Below, one piece after another: positions 20,797 through 28,906 of a DNA stretch of 64,000 bases (position 1 is its first letter; each line of letters opens with the position of its first letter). The notes beneath the pieces were generated by a model. That model saw only the letters and a program-made list of their open reading frames with translations, did no database searches and was not told where the DNA came from. The position numbers were made by a program, and so were the translations under genes. This DNA is from Sphingomonas aerophila. GTDB lineage: Bacteria > Pseudomonadota > Alphaproteobacteria > Sphingomonadales > Sphingomonadaceae. The stretch covers positions 271,151 to 335,150 of the forward strand of contig NZ_JACIJK010000004.1 of NCBI RefSeq assembly GCF_014199305.1. Direction: 5' to 3'.

Positions 20797-21905
20797 GCTG
20801 CCGCTCGCTCACGGGCAAGGCGGTCGGTCCACAGCGCGTGAACCTGCGTACCCCGCAATGCATAGGTATGCTCGGCCAGCACGCGGGCCAGCGCCGCCTG
20901 ACCGATCGCCTTGGCCCGTTCAGGGGTCAACGCCGCCATGTGGTCGGCCACGTCCTGCCCATCACGGGCGACCAGCACTTCCGTATCGGGCTGGAGGAAC
21001 TGCTCGATGCCCTCCCAAGCATCGGTGATCAGGCACGCCGCCGCGCCAGCCGCTTCAAACACGCGGGTCGCGGGAGAGAAACCGATGTTCGCCATCGAAT
21101 CGCGCGCGACGTTCAGCACCGCCTTGGGCGTGCAGTTGAACGCGTTGTGCTCTGCCGTGTACACGTGGCCGCGATGCCGGACGTTGCCGGGCATACCCTT
21201 CGTCTCCCAGCCATTGCCACCGATCAGGAACTGCCGCTCAGGCAGCAAGGAAGCGGGCTTCAGGAAGAACTCCTCCACGCGCGCCTCGCGATCGGGCAGG
21301 CGATTGCCGAGGAAGGCGAGGTCGCACCCGAAACGCTCGTCAGGCTCAACGGGATGGTGGGTGTCGGGGTCCAGCGCATTGTACACGGGCACGCACTCGG
21401 CCGCGCCAAAGCCCGTATAGGCGTCCACCACCGGCGGCCCGCCGCCATAGGTCAGCACCATGTCCAGGTTTGGCAGCGCCCGCAGTACGGGATGCGAGGC
21501 ATCACCGCGCATCTCGTCCAGCGTGGCAGCGGCGTCCACGTCCCAGAAGATCTTGAGCGCACCGGGCCTTGCGTGGCGCGTGATCCCCTCGATCAGTTCG
21601 GCGTCGAACACGCCGACGCCGCTCGCCTTGATGACGATATCAGCCTTTGCCGCCTCGGCCAGAACGCCGTTCAGTGCCTCGGTCGTGGCGGGATACACCA
21701 CGCTTTTCGCATAGGCGGGCGGGTCGATATCGCGGTGCTGCTGGCGGCTGAACGCGTCGGGTTCGTAAAAGGTGATGTCGTAGCCATGGCTCGCCAGCGC
21801 ACGCAGGATACCGCGGTAATAGGTCGCGGCGCCGTTCCAATAGGATGACACCAGGCTCGATCCGTAGAAGGCGATCCGCCGGCCTGAGCTCGTGGAGGAA
21901 TTCAT
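20793..21905 (-). CDS. CgeB-like glycosyltransferase (2 of 3)
   Basis: GT-B glycosyltransferase of 370 residues, paralogous to both flanking genes. Shared elements: IAFYGSSLVSSYWNGAATYY at residues 10-29, a LASHGYDITFYEPD strand, and in the C-terminal half TRVFEAAGAAACLITDAWEG with DTEVLVARDGQDVADHMAAL. The ATG overlaps the stop of the upstream gene by four bases (ATGA), so the three transferases are translationally coupled. CgeB homologues glycosylate surface structures in Bacillus spores; the role here is unknown. Confidence 0.82.
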   Translation of the reverse strand: MNSSTSSGRRIAFYGSSLVSSYWNGAATYYRGILRALASHGYDITFYEPDAFSRQQHRDIDPPAYAKSVVYPATTEALNGVLAEAAKADIVIKASGVGVFDAELIEGITRHARPGALKIFWDVDAAATLDEMRGDASHPVLRALPNLDMVLTYGGGPPVVDAYTGFGAAECVPVYNALDPDTHHPVEPDERFGCDLAFLGNRLPDREARVEEFFLKPASLLPERQFLIGGNGWETKGMPGNVRHRGHVYTAEHNAFNCTPKAVLNVARDSMANIGFSPATRVFEAAGAAACLITDAWEGIEQFLQPDTEVLVARDGQDVADHMAALTPERAKAIGQAALARVLAEHTYALRGTQVHALWTDRLARERAAA

Positions 21906-23008
21906 GCGGCACTCCGAAGGGTTGGGGTGTCGAGTTCGGCGGCGACGGCCAGCAACTCATCGACCCTGTGCGCACAGCTGTGGCGCGCGCGAATGGTCTC
22001 TAGTCCCGACGCGACCAACCGGGCGCGCAATGCCGGGTCGTCGCGCAGGGCACGAAGGTGTTCGGTCATCTCGGCACCGTTCCGGGCGACGAGGTAGTCC
22101 TCGCCAGGCCGGAACAGCCCCTCCGCGTCATCCCAGGGCGCCGACACCAGCGGGATCCCGCAGGCAAGCGCTTCGAAAACGCGGATCGTGGGAATGCCGG
22201 GCAGGATGGTGCTGTAGAAGCGGCGCGGCACATGCACCGTCGCCAGCGCGCCCGCGAAGATCTCCGGCGCACGCGCATTGGGCGCCCAGCCATGATACCG
22301 CGCTCCGTGCCGCGCCAGCATCGCCCGGGCTTCGTCCGGATAGCGAACGCCGTAGATGTCGAGTGACAAGCCCGCGTCAGCCGCCGGACGGAACAGGAAC
22401 TCCTCCAGCTCCGCCGTGCGCTCGCCATCGCCCCAGTTACCGATCCAGACCAGCCCTTCACGTTCGCGTTCGAGCAAAGGCGGGTGGAAAAGGCGCGTGT
22501 CGGCGGCCTCGTGCCAGGTCCAGACGTTGTGCCAGCCCCAGTCACGATAGACCTGCGCAACCGTGTTGCCGAAAGCGAGCACGCCGTCATAGCCGGACAG
22601 GTCGAACGCCTGCATTTCATGCGGCGCGCTGACCACGCGATGATGCGTGTCGTGGAATAGCAGGCGGAAGTCACCACCGCCTGCCCGCAGCTTGCCTATG
22701 GCGGCGACCAGAGAAGGCTCGTTCCACTCATGCACGATCACCAGGTCGGCATCACCGACCAGCGTCGCGGGGTCAGCACTCGCCGCGAACTCGGCCGAGC
22801 TGAGCTCCGGGTAAGCGGTCCGATAGGGCTCCAGCCCCGCTTGGCCTGCGTCCGCCAGAAGATTCTGCAAGCTCCAGCTGTTTTCCGGCTCGAGCACGCG
22901 AACGTCATGACCACGCGCGATCAATTCCCGCAGCACGCCACGCAGGAAGTGCGCGTTGCCATGGTTCCAGCATGAGGCGAGCGAGTGGGTGAAATAGACG
23001 ATCCTCAT
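21902..23008 (-). CDS. CgeB-like glycosyltransferase (3 of 3)
   Basis: GT-B glycosyltransferase of 368 residues. N-terminus IVYFTHSLASCWNHGNAHFL with RELIARGHDVRVLEPEN, and a C-terminal TIRVFEALACGIPLVSAPWD plus GEDYLVARNGAEMTEHLRAL, align by eye with the two downstream paralogues. The middle region holds WIGNWGDGERTAELEEFL, a nucleotide-sugar-domain strand seen in the family. Start and stop both overlap neighbours by four bases. The paralogues probably act successively on one glycan (inference). Confidence 0.82.
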   Translation of the reverse strand: MRIVYFTHSLASCWNHGNAHFLRGVLRELIARGHDVRVLEPENSWSLQNLLADAGQAGLEPYRTAYPELSSAEFAASADPATLVGDADLVIVHEWNEPSLVAAIGKLRAGGGDFRLLFHDTHHRVVSAPHEMQAFDLSGYDGVLAFGNTVAQVYRDWGWHNVWTWHEAADTRLFHPPLLEREREGLVWIGNWGDGERTAELEEFLFRPAADAGLSLDIYGVRYPDEARAMLARHGARYHGWAPNARAPEIFAGALATVHVPRRFYSTILPGIPTIRVFEALACGIPLVSAPWDDAEGLFRPGEDYLVARNGAEMTEHLRALRDDPALRARLVASGLETIRARHSCAHRVDELLAVAAELDTPTLRSAA

Positions 23009-24078
23009 GCCGCTCGGGCCCTGTTGTCGGTGAGCTTTGCATAGATCGCGGCCATGGCGGCTGCCGTCTTGTCAGGCGTATACCGGCCAGCGCGCGCCGC
23101 GGCGGCCCGGCCGAGACGATCGGCCAGCACCGGGTCGGCGATCAGCCGCGCAATCTCGGTTGCGAAACCTTCCTCATCGGTCGGATCAACGAAGGTCGCG
23201 ACCCCGTCCCACAACTCGCGGAAGGTCGGGATGTCGGACAGGACGAGCGGACACCCTGCCCCGGCAGCCTCCAGCACCGCCAGGCCGAACGGCTCGAACG
23301 TAGCCGACGATACATACACCGGCCGGCAGGCGAGTTCGGCAGCGACCCCCGATGCGTCAAGCGTGCCGAGCGGCTGGAGGTGAGTAACTGTGACCTCCTC
23401 GCCATGAGGAGCGATTAGCGGACCCGCAGCTCGGATCGGCGCTGCCAGGCGAGCCGCGGCGCGGTCGAGGATCTCGGTGCCCTTCGCCGCATCCCATAGC
23501 CGGCCCGCGGTGAAGGCATGCCCCGTCACCGAACCCAGCACAGGCCCTGGCGCGGGTCGCCCATTGTGAACCGCAATCGGACGTTGCGGCAGAGAGTAGG
23601 TGTCCGCGATCGTCGCTGCATAAGCCGCGCTGGGCACGACCACGGCATCTGCCGCGAGCAGCCCACGCCGGCTCAGCTGCGCGTGCCAGGCAAAGGCCGG
23701 GTCGAGCGGATCTGGGCGCGCCGCCTGCCACCATGTCGAAACGCAACCATGCGCAACCGCCACAACCGGCACGTCGAACCGGGCCTGCGCCGCCAGCGTC
23801 GGCGAATTAAGCTGAACCAGATCGGCCCCAACCTCTCGCGCCAAACTCGCAATCGCCTCGCCAGATTCCAGCACGGGAGCCGGGCCGTCCGCCAGCCAGT
23901 CGAGCTGCAACCCCGTCTCGATCAGCCGGATACCAGCCGGGCTTGCGGCGTCATCCGATACCGGCCCGAGCACCGCAAGCACAGTTTCCACGTCCAGCGG
24001 CACCAGCGCAGCGGCCAGGTCGCTGGCGTATTGCCACACCCCGCCAACCGCGTCGCACGTCATTAACAGTCGCGTCAC
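23005..24078 (-). CDS. GT4-family glycosyltransferase
   Basis: GT-B glycosyltransferase of about 357 residues resembling retaining GT4 enzymes: N-terminal LLMTCDAVGGVWQYASDLAA, HNGRPAPGP linker, and the donor-site segment SSATFEPFGLAVLEAAGAGC with the expected E-x7-E spacing around FEPFGLAVLE. I start it at the GTG at 24078, which overlaps the upstream TGA (GTGA); the open frame extends about 108 codons upstream, but those codons are an Arg-rich shadow of the epimerase gene. Likely catalyses an early or chain-initiating addition in the glycan operon (inference). Confidence 0.85.
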   Translation of the reverse strand: MTRLLMTCDAVGGVWQYASDLAAALVPLDVETVLAVLGPVSDDAASPAGIRLIETGLQLDWLADGPAPVLESGEAIASLAREVGADLVQLNSPTLAAQARFDVPVVAVAHGCVSTWWQAARPDPLDPAFAWHAQLSRRGLLAADAVVVPSAAYAATIADTYSLPQRPIAVHNGRPAPGPVLGSVTGHAFTAGRLWDAAKGTEILDRAAARLAAPIRAAGPLIAPHGEEVTVTHLQPLGTLDASGVAAELACRPVYVSSATFEPFGLAVLEAAGAGCPLVLSDIPTFRELWDGVATFVDPTDEEGFATEIARLIADPVLADRLGRAAAARAGRYTPDKTAAAMAAIYAKLTDNRARAA

Positions 24079-25184
24079 GACGCCATCGCCTGCGACGCCG
24101 GCGTCGTATCCTGCCGACCGACGGGAAAGTTGACGCGACGCTCTTCTGCCAGCCACGCGGCAAGCTTCGCGACACCGTCCCGCCACGGCACGCGCGGCCC
24201 AAGGTTCAGCGCCTGCTGTGCCGCACGCGCGTCGGCAACGAAGTAGCGCTGGTCGCCTGCGCGCCAGTCGGAATACTCCGTCTTGACTTCGCGCCCGATC
24301 AGCGAGCCCATGTGCGCCAGCAATTCGCGCAGCGACACGGCGTTGTCCGGTCCACCGCCCAGGTTGAACGCGTGACCCGATACTTCGTCGATCTGCCGCC
24401 ACGCCTGCACATACGCGTTCACCGCGTCGGACACGTCGAGAACGTCGCGAACCTGATACCCATCGCCGTACAAGGTGATCGTCTCACCATCCAATGCGCG
24501 GATCAGGAAGTGCGCGACCCAGCCCTGGTCCTCCGTCCCCATCTGGCGCCGGCCATAGATGCAGCTCATCCTCAGGACAGCGGTTGGGATGCCAAAGCTG
24601 CGCGCGTAATCGAGCACATACTGGTCCGCCGCGCCCTTCGACACGCCATAGGGTGTATGGAAGTCGAGCGGGCGCGCTTCGGAGATGCCATGCGCACGCA
24701 CGTCCGGGTCCGCCGGCACATAGGCCTCCCCTTCGCGCACGAACTCCAGGTCGGACAGGTCGCCATAGACCTTATTGGTCGACGCAAAAACCAGCGGCGT
24801 CGCCTCCCCACTCGCGCGCAAGGCTTCTAGCAGGTTGAAGGTGCCGCCAATGTTGATGTCGTGGTCTTCGCGCGGGTCAGCCATAGATGTCGTCACGGCA
24901 ACCTGGGCGGCAAGGTGGAACACCGCCTTCACGCCTGTCACTGCTGCGGTCAGCGCCGCGCCGTCGCGCACGTCCCCAACGATCGCCTCGATCCTGTCAC
25001 CATGCCGCTCCTGCAGCCAGCGCAGGTTGCGCTCGACGCCCGCCCGGCTCAGCCGGTCAAAGATGCGGACCCGGTGCCCTTCCCCGGCCAGCCTGTCCGC
25101 AAGGTTGGAACCGATAAAGCCCGCCCCGCCCGTGACCAGCACCGGCCGCGGATCGGCGCCGGGGTCGGTGCGATCGCCGCTCAA
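24075..25184 (-). CDS. NAD-dependent sugar-nucleotide epimerase (CDP-paratose 2-epimerase-like)
   Basis: Extended SDR of about 369 residues. NAD motif VTGGAGFIGSN near 17-27, FASTNKVYGD (the STNKVYGD form seen in CDP-paratose/CDP-tyvelose 2-epimerases), active site TPYGVSKGAADQY with Tyr and Lys, and NLGGGPDNAVSLRE near the C-terminus. TTG start overlaps the upstream TGA by four bases. The exact substrate cannot be read from sequence; a 2- or 4-epimerisation of a nucleotide sugar is likely. Confidence 0.83.
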   Translation of the reverse strand: MSGDRTDPGADPRPVLVTGGAGFIGSNLADRLAGEGHRVRIFDRLSRAGVERNLRWLQERHGDRIEAIVGDVRDGAALTAAVTGVKAVFHLAAQVAVTTSMADPREDHDINIGGTFNLLEALRASGEATPLVFASTNKVYGDLSDLEFVREGEAYVPADPDVRAHGISEARPLDFHTPYGVSKGAADQYVLDYARSFGIPTAVLRMSCIYGRRQMGTEDQGWVAHFLIRALDGETITLYGDGYQVRDVLDVSDAVNAYVQAWRQIDEVSGHAFNLGGGPDNAVSLRELLAHMGSLIGREVKTEYSDWRAGDQRYFVADARAAQQALNLGPRVPWRDGVAKLAAWLAEERRVNFPVGRQDTTPASQAMAS

Positions 25185-26296
25185 GCGACCAGACCCCGAG
25201 CATCGAGCTCGGCCCGCATCTGTTCGGCACGATCAACCGCGGTCTGCTCCGCAACCCATTCGGCAAGCCGGGCAAGCCCTTCGCCGAAGTCCTGGCGAGC
25301 TTCAAAGCCAAGCTTGTCCCGGCTGAGCGTGGTATCGCAGAAGCAATGGCGGATGTCGCCGATCCGCGCCTTGCCGACGATCTGCGGCGTGATGTCGTTC
25401 TTGTTCATGGCACGGGCAAGTTCGGTCGCAACTTCGGTCACGGACCGGTCATGCCCTGACCCGATGTTGAACGTGCCGCCAGCGGCTTCAGGCAGCGTTA
25501 GCGCATCGGCAAAGGCACGCGCGACGTCCGATACGTGCACGAAGTCACGCCGCTGCTCGCCATCCTCGAAGATCATCGGCTGCTGCCCGTTCAGCAGGCG
25601 CGAGGCGAAGATCGCCAGCACGCCGGTGTACGGATTCGACAGCGCCTGACCCGGGCCATAAACGTTGAACAGGCGCAGGCACACGCTTTCCATGCCGTAT
25701 GGCGCGCCCATGATGTGGGTCGTACGCTCCTGCACGAACTTGTTGAGCGCATAGATCGACGACAGATTGGGTCGCTTCCACTCGGGTGTGGCGACCGGCG
25801 ACAGCGGCCGGCCCTCCGCGTCCACGGGCTCCCAGTTGGAAAGGCCGTCCTTCAGCCCGTGCCGCTCGGCATTCTCCACCAGCCTGTTGTCCGCGTCGCG
25901 GTACAGGCCCTCGCCATAGATGGACATCGAGGAGGCAGTGACGACACGCCGGACGGGCCGGTCAATCAGCTTCTCGAACAGCACGGCCGTGCCGACGTCG
26001 TTGGTGGAGGTGTAGCGCTCCACCTCATACATCGATTGGCCGACGCCCACCTCTGCGGCAAGGTGGATGACGGAATCAACGCCCTCGATTGCCCGCCGCA
26101 CCGCGTCGGCGTCGCGTACATCCGCGCGGATCAGCTCCGCCTCGGGATTGAGCATCTTCGAACCGTCGACGTCACCGTGAACCTGCTCGATCAGCGCATC
26201 GAGCACGCGGACCTTGTTACCGCGGGCCAGCAGCTCTTCCACGACCGAACGCCCGATGAAACCGGCACCGCCGGTGATCAGAACCGTCTCGCTCAC
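25181..26296 (-). CDS. NAD-dependent epimerase/dehydratase, first gene of glycan operon
   Basis: Extended SDR of 371 residues with VLITGGAGFIGRSVV (5-19), TASSMSIYGEG (Ser of the triad), a YxxxK as SIYALNKFVQE, and FNVYGPGQALSNPYTGVLAI typical of GalE/WbpP-like UDP-sugar epimerases. An unusually long loop between the Ser and Tyr motifs contains ERHGLKDGLSNWEPVD. GTG start with GGGAG eight bases upstream. The divergent gene begins 209 bases away, so the promoter of the seven-gene operon should lie in 26297-26504. Confidence 0.85.
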   Translation of the reverse strand: MSETVLITGGAGFIGRSVVEELLARGNKVRVLDALIEQVHGDVDGSKMLNPEAELIRADVRDADAVRRAIEGVDSVIHLAAEVGVGQSMYEVERYTSTNDVGTAVLFEKLIDRPVRRVVTASSMSIYGEGLYRDADNRLVENAERHGLKDGLSNWEPVDAEGRPLSPVATPEWKRPNLSSIYALNKFVQERTTHIMGAPYGMESVCLRLFNVYGPGQALSNPYTGVLAIFASRLLNGQQPMIFEDGEQRRDFVHVSDVARAFADALTLPEAAGGTFNIGSGHDRSVTEVATELARAMNKNDITPQIVGKARIGDIRHCFCDTTLSRDKLGFEARQDFGEGLARLAEWVAEQTAVDRAEQMRAELDARGLVA

Positions 26297-26504
26297 GCCA
26301 GGTGCTCCCGACGGCCAGCTTCTTCTACATACCTTTGTTGCATTCGGTCCGTGTCCCCCCTTATGGTCCGGCCTTGTCGGAAGCGTAACAAAGCTTCTTC
26401 TTCTTTGTTCCTTGTGGCGGAACCGCCATCAGGATCAAGCATTTGGTTCCGAATGTCGTCCGGCCAAGCAATCGAGGCGACACAGGAAAGGCGAACGGCA
26501 ACAG
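26297..26504. promoter_or_regulatory. Divergent intergenic region between glycan operon and phosphatase-methyltransferase-hydrolase trio
   Basis: This 208-base spacer separates the minus-strand operon from the plus-strand trio and must contain both promoters or a shared control region. It is locally less GC-rich (stretches such as acaaagcttcttcttctttg at 26387-26406) than flanking DNA, as expected for a promoter. I cannot assign confident -35/-10 elements or an operator palindrome. Confidence 0.4.
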
Positions 26505-27104
26505 GTGGCGGCGACGCTTCTTCTCATCAGGCACGCGGCGCACATCCACTTCAATCGCCAACTGTCCGGTCGCATGCCGGGTGTGCCGTTGAGCGGCGAG
26601 GGACGCGAACAGGCGGCCGCGTTGGGTCATCGACTGGCCGATGCGGGGGTGCAGCACCTCTGGACAAGTCCGCTGGATCGCACGGTGGCTACGGCAGAGG
26701 CGATCGCGACGCACTGTGGCCTGCCTGAGCCAAGGGTCGTTTATGACTTGGTCGAGATCGACATGGGCGATTGGACCGGACGTGCGTTCGGCACGTTCGG
26801 CGACGATCCCGACTGGCGCGCCTGGAACGAACAGCGGGCGACCGCCCGTATTCCAGGCGGTGAGTCGATGGCCGAAGCGCAATCGCGCATCGTCTCGATC
26901 ATGGAACGCGCGCTGCGGGAGCATGACGGGGAGACGGTCGCGATCGTCAGCCATTCCGACATGATAAAGGCAGCGATCTGCCACGCGCTCGGACTGTCGC
27001 TGGACGGGATGAGCCGCTTTGATATCGAGCCAGCTTCTGTCAGCCGTATTGTGATCGGCGATTGGGGCAGCAAAGTAATGACGTTGAATGAGGGGGTTTA
27101 CTGA
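26505..27104 (+). CDS. Histidine phosphatase family protein
   Basis: Phosphoglycerate-mutase-like phosphatase of about 199 residues. It begins VAATLLLIRHAAH, the RHG-type phospho-His motif, and carries the second catalytic His in AIVSHSDMIKAAI; EIDMGDWTGR supplies the family Glu. The GTG at 26505 gives the usual family N-terminus; no strong ribosome site is apparent and an upstream open frame exists, so the start is the weakest point. The stop abuts the methyltransferase ATG directly (TGA|ATG). Could dephosphorylate a sugar phosphate feeding the divergent operon (inference). Confidence 0.85.
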   Translation: MAATLLLIRHAAHIHFNRQLSGRMPGVPLSGEGREQAAALGHRLADAGVQHLWTSPLDRTVATAEAIATHCGLPEPRVVYDLVEIDMGDWTGRAFGTFGDDPDWRAWNEQRATARIPGGESMAEAQSRIVSIMERALREHDGETVAIVSHSDMIKAAICHALGLSLDGMSRFDIEPASVSRIVIGDWGSKVMTLNEGVY

Positions 27105-27899
27105 ATGGCGACGCAGCCAAAAGTCAGCTTGGGCGAAGAGGTGGCGCAGCTTGCCCCCTGGTTTCACAACATCGACCTGGGTGACGGGATCGAAACTGCC
27201 CCCGATCACTTTCTGGGAGACTATCCCCGGTTCAAGTACAAGCAGTTCGCGCAAGTCATCCCTGAGGATCTGACCGGCAAAAGCGTGCTCGACATCGGCT
27301 GCAACGCCGGGTTCTATTCCGTAGAAATGAAGAAGCGCGGCGCCGATCGCGTTCTCGGCATCGACGCGGACGAACGCTACCTGGCTCAAGCACGTCTTGC
27401 CAGCCAGGCGCTGGGCTTTTCAGGCGTCGAGTTCCGCAACCTGAGCGTCTACGATGTCGGCGCGCTGGGCGAGAAGTTCGACCTCGTAATCTTCATGGGC
27501 GTGCTGTACCACCTACGCCACCCCTTGCTGGCGCTTGACCTGATCCGCGAGCATGTCGCCCGTGACATGATGCTGTTCCAGACGCTGCAGCAGGGGTCCA
27601 AGAACACGATCGATGTTCCCGAGGACCATCCCTTCTACGTGCCGGGCACCTTTGACCCGCCCGCCTATTTCGACGATCCCGCCTATCCCAAGATGCACTT
27701 TATCGAGCAGCGTTTCTCCGGGGACTGGACAAATTGGTGGGCGCCCAACCGGGCTGGATCGGAGGCGATGCTGCGTGCGGCAGGCTTCACGATCGAGGCG
27801 CATCCGCAGGACGACGTTTATCTTTGCCGCGTCGCGGACGTGCCCTACAGCCAGTGGGGACCGGCGGCTGTGTATCCCGCCAAGGAGGGCAGCAAGTGA
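27105..27899 (+). CDS. CmoB-like SAM-dependent methyltransferase (Rta_06860/TIGR04290-type)
   Basis: Class I methyltransferase of 264 residues. N-terminal WFHNIDLGDGIETAPDHF and FKYKQF resemble the tRNA mo5U34 methyltransferase CmoB family; SAM motif I is VLDIGCNAGFYS (61-72), with GIDADERYLAQA after it and FMGVLYHLRHPLLAL as motif IV/V region. It matches what I remember of the uncommon Rta_06860 family rather than true CmoB. Its TGA overlaps the GTG of the glycoside hydrolase (GTGA), so both are made together, suggesting methylation of a sugar or glycoside rather than tRNA (inference). Confidence 0.85.
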   Translation: MATQPKVSLGEEVAQLAPWFHNIDLGDGIETAPDHFLGDYPRFKYKQFAQVIPEDLTGKSVLDIGCNAGFYSVEMKKRGADRVLGIDADERYLAQARLASQALGFSGVEFRNLSVYDVGALGEKFDLVIFMGVLYHLRHPLLALDLIREHVARDMMLFQTLQQGSKNTIDVPEDHPFYVPGTFDPPAYFDDPAYPKMHFIEQRFSGDWTNWWAPNRAGSEAMLRAAGFTIEAHPQDDVYLCRVADVPYSQWGPAAVYPAKEGSK

Positions 27900-28810
27900 T
27901 TGAAGCGGCGATGATCTGGAACGAGCCCAACAACAAGTCCCATTGGGACCCGGAGCTCGATCCCGACTGGTCCCGGTTCGCCGACATGGTGACCCGCACC
28001 GGCGCCGCGATCCGCGCCGTGAACCCCGACCTGACCCGTGTCCTGGGCGGCATGAGCCCGATCGACCCGTTGTGGATCCAGCGGATGGAGGGGCATGGCG
28101 GTCTGTCGGAGATCGACGTCGTCGCCGTTCATGGCTTCCCGCTCGACTGGAACCTGTGGCCGATCCACGCCTGGCCCGAGAAGATCGCGGAGATCGAGGC
28201 CGTGACCGACAAGCCTGTCTGGGTGACAGAGGTCGGTGTTGGCTCTTTTGGCGCCGAAGAGGTTCAGGTGTTCGGCGTCAGCCGTACGGCGGAACTGCTG
28301 GTCGGCCGCGTGCCCCGCGTCTTCTGGTATTCGCTGTTCGACCTGCCGCAGGAATGGGGTGCCACCACTCGCCATCGCGAGGCGGAGGGGTCCAGCTATT
28401 ATCGCCACTTCTACATGGGCCTGATCCGTGCGGACGGGACGCCCAAGCCCGCACTGGACAACTATGCGAAGGTCGCGGGCGAGATGGGGCTGATGCAGTG
28501 GTTCCACTACCAGGACCCGCGGCTGGACGATGCGGTCAAATGGATGAAGCAGCTCGGCACCAAGCAGCTTCGCACAGGCCTGTCCTGGGCCGACAGCTTT
28601 CGCCCCAACGCGACCGACTGGTTTGACCGGCAGATGGACGCGCTGGCCGACTTCGACGTAACCGTGACCTTCTGCTTCACGCCCGAGCATCTGGGTGACG
28701 GACAGCATCACACCAGTCCCCCGCGCGACCCACAGCAGTTCGCGGACTTCTGCGCCTGGGCGATCGATCGCTATGCGCCAGCGGTGAAGAAGGCCGCAGT
28801 CACAGCATAA
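27896..28810 (+). CDS. Clan GH-A glycoside hydrolase with apparently permuted barrel
   Basis: A 304-residue cytosolic protein (no signal peptide). The acid/base motif IWNEPNN is at the extreme N-terminus (Glu10), with the nucleophile motif VTEVGVGSFG at Glu112 and a strand-8-like VFWYSLFDL at 142-150. The usual C-terminal signature IRADGTPKPALDNYAKV is at 177-193, and only then come segments that in GH39/GH5-like enzymes precede the WNEPN motif: LRTGLSWADSF (225-235), TFCFTPEHL (258-266) and FADFCAWAIDRYAP (282-295). This order fits a circular permutation of the beta/alpha barrel. Start GTG at 27896 overlaps the methyltransferase stop. Confidence 0.8.
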   Translation: MIEAAMIWNEPNNKSHWDPELDPDWSRFADMVTRTGAAIRAVNPDLTRVLGGMSPIDPLWIQRMEGHGGLSEIDVVAVHGFPLDWNLWPIHAWPEKIAEIEAVTDKPVWVTEVGVGSFGAEEVQVFGVSRTAELLVGRVPRVFWYSLFDLPQEWGATTRHREAEGSSYYRHFYMGLIRADGTPKPALDNYAKVAGEMGLMQWFHYQDPRLDDAVKWMKQLGTKQLRTGLSWADSFRPNATDWFDRQMDALADFDVTVTFCFTPEHLGDGQHHTSPPRDPQQFADFCAWAIDRYAPAVKKAAVTA

Positions 28811-28906
28811 GCGGACGGCGGCGCGGCATCACCCGCGCTGCCGCCAATCGCGGGCGGATGAATTCCGTCGAAAGGTCGAGCGACGCAAGCCGCTTCGGCG
28901 CTGCTG

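Noticed and set aside
24079..24402. N-terminal extension of the GT4 glycosyltransferase
   Set aside because: The extra 108 codons are Arg-rich, overlap the epimerase gene and do not resemble GT4 N-termini; the GTG at 24078 overlaps the upstream stop as in its neighbours.
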